Assembly (NCBI GenBank): GCA_002189035.1
Contig: NEEC01000014.1
Location: forward strand, 2,501-66,500
DNA: 64,000 nt
DNA from: Utricularia gibba
Taxonomy: Eukaryota; Streptophyta; Magnoliopsida; Lamiales; Lentibulariaceae
Direction: 5' to 3'
A program made the translations under genes and the position numbers. Below are positions 62,701 to 64,000 of this stretch, in pieces. The notes beneath the pieces are model-generated. The model was not told where the DNA came from and ran no database searches. It worked only from the letters and a program-made list of their open reading frames with translations. Position 1 is the stretch's first letter, and each line of letters starts with the position of its first letter.

Positions 62701-63726
62701 AAAGCTACATTGTTATGGTTCAAGATGGAATATGTGAGTGCAGAAAATGGCAAAATTTTGGCGTACCATGCTCTCATGTACAACAGGTATGTCTATTTTA
62801 TTTATTTTATTAATTTGTATATTATTAACCCTATCATAAATTTATATACAGGCATGCAAGCGACTCAATATTGATCCTCGTAGTATTATTAATCCAATGA
62901 TGCATCTCGATCGTCAAATAACATCATATGAAGTTCAAATTCAAGCATTACGGTCTGAAGAAAGATGGGCACCACCAGCATTTACCTTGATGCATGATCT
63001 AAATCGAAAAAAAGATGTTCGAGTAGGTCGTCCTGAATCTAGAAGACATCTAATGCCTATGGATTTCCAAGCAAGTGGATCATTACACAATAGACCACGT
63101 AGAGATTCTGCTTTACTTGAAAATAGAAGCTACGAATCACCTACATCGGTACATCGATCTTCTGTTGATCTTCCATCCCAACCTACATATGGAAATATTG
63201 AAGTACGTCCACGATCTTCAATGCACAATCCACCTACTGGATGGAACTATACAACGAGCGAAACTGGACAATCTTCAAGGAATTCTACACAACAAAGCAG
63301 TTCAATCATTCATAATTTTTTAGGTAGATTATATTGTATTTTATTATTTTAAACAATAAATTTGATAATTATTTATATATTTTGAAATAAATTTATTCAA
63401 ATTAATATTTTAAAAATAATTTATCAAATTTTATAAAAAAAATACGTATAGAAAAGATTAAAAAGCTTTTTAAATATTTAAATATTTAAATATTTTTTGA
63501 ATAACTTAAAATATTTCGAAAATATTGTAATTTATAAATTTTAGACATTATTTATATATCTTAACTATTATTATTTTATATTATTTTAATAAAGAATATA
63601 ATTTTTTTAAAAAAAATATAGACGATGGCCAGTTTTATAAAGAATTACACACAGTGGCCACTTTTTTAAATCACCCCACTTTTCTCACACACATGTGAGA
63701 GGGTGGCCACTTTTCTAATAAACTCT
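59758..63726 (+). mobile_element. Mutator-like transposable element (MULE), decayed
   Basis: The element is about 3.97 kb, with 9-bp target-site duplications on both sides, the size expected for Mutator elements. The terminal repeats are short and imperfect: the left begins GGGTCTTTTAGAAAAATGGC and the right, reverse-complemented, begins AGAGTTTATTAGAAAAGTGG. The ends contain repeated TTAGAAAAATGGCCA units (three on the left near 59768, 59801 and 59836; related GGCCA motifs on the right at about 63625-63705). The interior is AT-rich and carries a broken MuDR-type transposase gene on the plus strand. The element appears not to be autonomous any more because of stop codons. Confidence 0.9.
60340..63352 (+). 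pseudogene. MULE transposase (MuDR / MULE / SWIM domains), broken
   Basis: Coding pieces in order: the N-terminal part from 60340 (AKIFFGGNIQEYHNGYRAYD, then HISLDELKSQ); an intron of about 60740-60943; the MuDR DNA-binding-like domain (FGSKLAFLNAVTQYSVKVGR) in 60979-61533; the MULE catalytic domain in 61540-62277, with ITGDGTHLYSKF holding the first acidic residue and SDRCSSIQEA and CHRHCIRHLRSNF further on; TTNHVEVLNGILKGARHL at 62338 onward; and a SWIM zinc finger CECRKWQNFGVPCSH near 62730-62785. A low-complexity tail follows. In-frame stops break it: TAA at 60484 and 60676, TGA at 61531 and 62511. No clear donor precedes the exon at 62338. Family role: cut-and-paste transposition. Confidence 0.9.
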
Positions 63727-63735
63727 AAAACGGAC
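63727..63735. repeat. Right target-site duplication of the Mutator-like element
   Basis: AAAACGGAC, the same nine bases as at 59749-59757. The identity suggests the insertion is not very old, or that the site has been lucky. Confidence 0.85.
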
Positions 63736-64000
63736 AATGTTTCACCTGCCTCGGGTACTTGAAAAATGAGAGCTCTTCAAACAAGACTCATGGCAAAGGC
63801 ATGGGCCTATGTATGCTGGAAGCCCCTATTTCTGAACTCAGCGGAATTCAAGGCAGCCCACGCGTTCGCAACGTACATAGTTTGGTGGTAGGAATTAGGG
63901 AAGATCGAAACGAAGCAACTACTTGTTGATTGTTCGTTGATTTTTGGAATGGAAGTGATTTCAGCTATGCCGTAGACCTTCAGGGACGATGAAACTGCTC
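63736..64000. other. Right edge, no gene seen
   Basis: Before the transposon inserted this would have continued the 3' flank of the nucleosidase gene. No open frame with recognisable domain is present in these 265 bases. Confidence 0.4.

Overview
This window is nuclear DNA of a flowering plant. The evidence is intron-rich genes with GT-AG introns, AT-rich intergenic DNA, and plant-only families (BAHD acyltransferase, SAUR, DUF630/632, ROP GTPase, GGPPS small subunit GGR, class IVc bHLH). The species cannot be named from the sequence. I rebuilt exon structures by hand from reading frame, splice-site phase and remembered family conservation; no alignment was run.

Layout, left to right: the 3' part of a DEAD-box RNA helicase of RH50 type (+); a LAZ1/DUF300 membrane protein (-); an external type II NAD(P)H dehydrogenase with an EF-hand (+); THYLAKOID FORMATION1/Psb29 (+); a 0.6 kb foldback element; a BAHD acyltransferase (-); peroxin PEX22 (+); a GDSL esterase/lipase (-); a bHLH115/ILR3-like factor (-); the replication clamp-loader subunit CTF18 (+, 23 exons); a decayed intron-bearing copy of TON2/FASS (-); a DUF630/DUF632 protein (+); the GGPPS small subunit GGR (+); two tandem FAD monooxygenases (+); a type I ROP GTPase (-); a decayed 20S proteasome alpha-4 copy (-); a CYP21-type cyclophilin (-); eIF4B (-); a SAUR (-); a methylthioadenosine nucleosidase (+); and a decayed Mutator-like element with 9-bp target duplications, inserted just behind that nucleosidase.

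The genes are a mixed nuclear neighbourhood, not a pathway cluster. Mitochondrial, plastid, peroxisomal, secretory and nuclear functions are interleaved. The only evident local duplication is the monooxygenase pair.

The most useful observation is a repeated kind of lesion. Six otherwise well-preserved genes each lack exactly one base inside a short G or C run: the NAD(P)H dehydrogenase, GDSL lipase, bHLH, CTF18, first monooxygenase and cyclophilin. In every case adding one base restores family-like protein and correct exon phase. That pattern points to base-calling or assembly error rather than six independent gene deaths. The TON2 and proteasome copies and the transposon instead carry several different lesions and look biologically dead. 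No strong candidate for an undescribed biological system was found. The most unusual structures are the foldback element with three internal repeats of about 92 bp, and the transposon whose ends repeat an ATGGCCA motif. No tRNA, rRNA or CRISPR array was seen.
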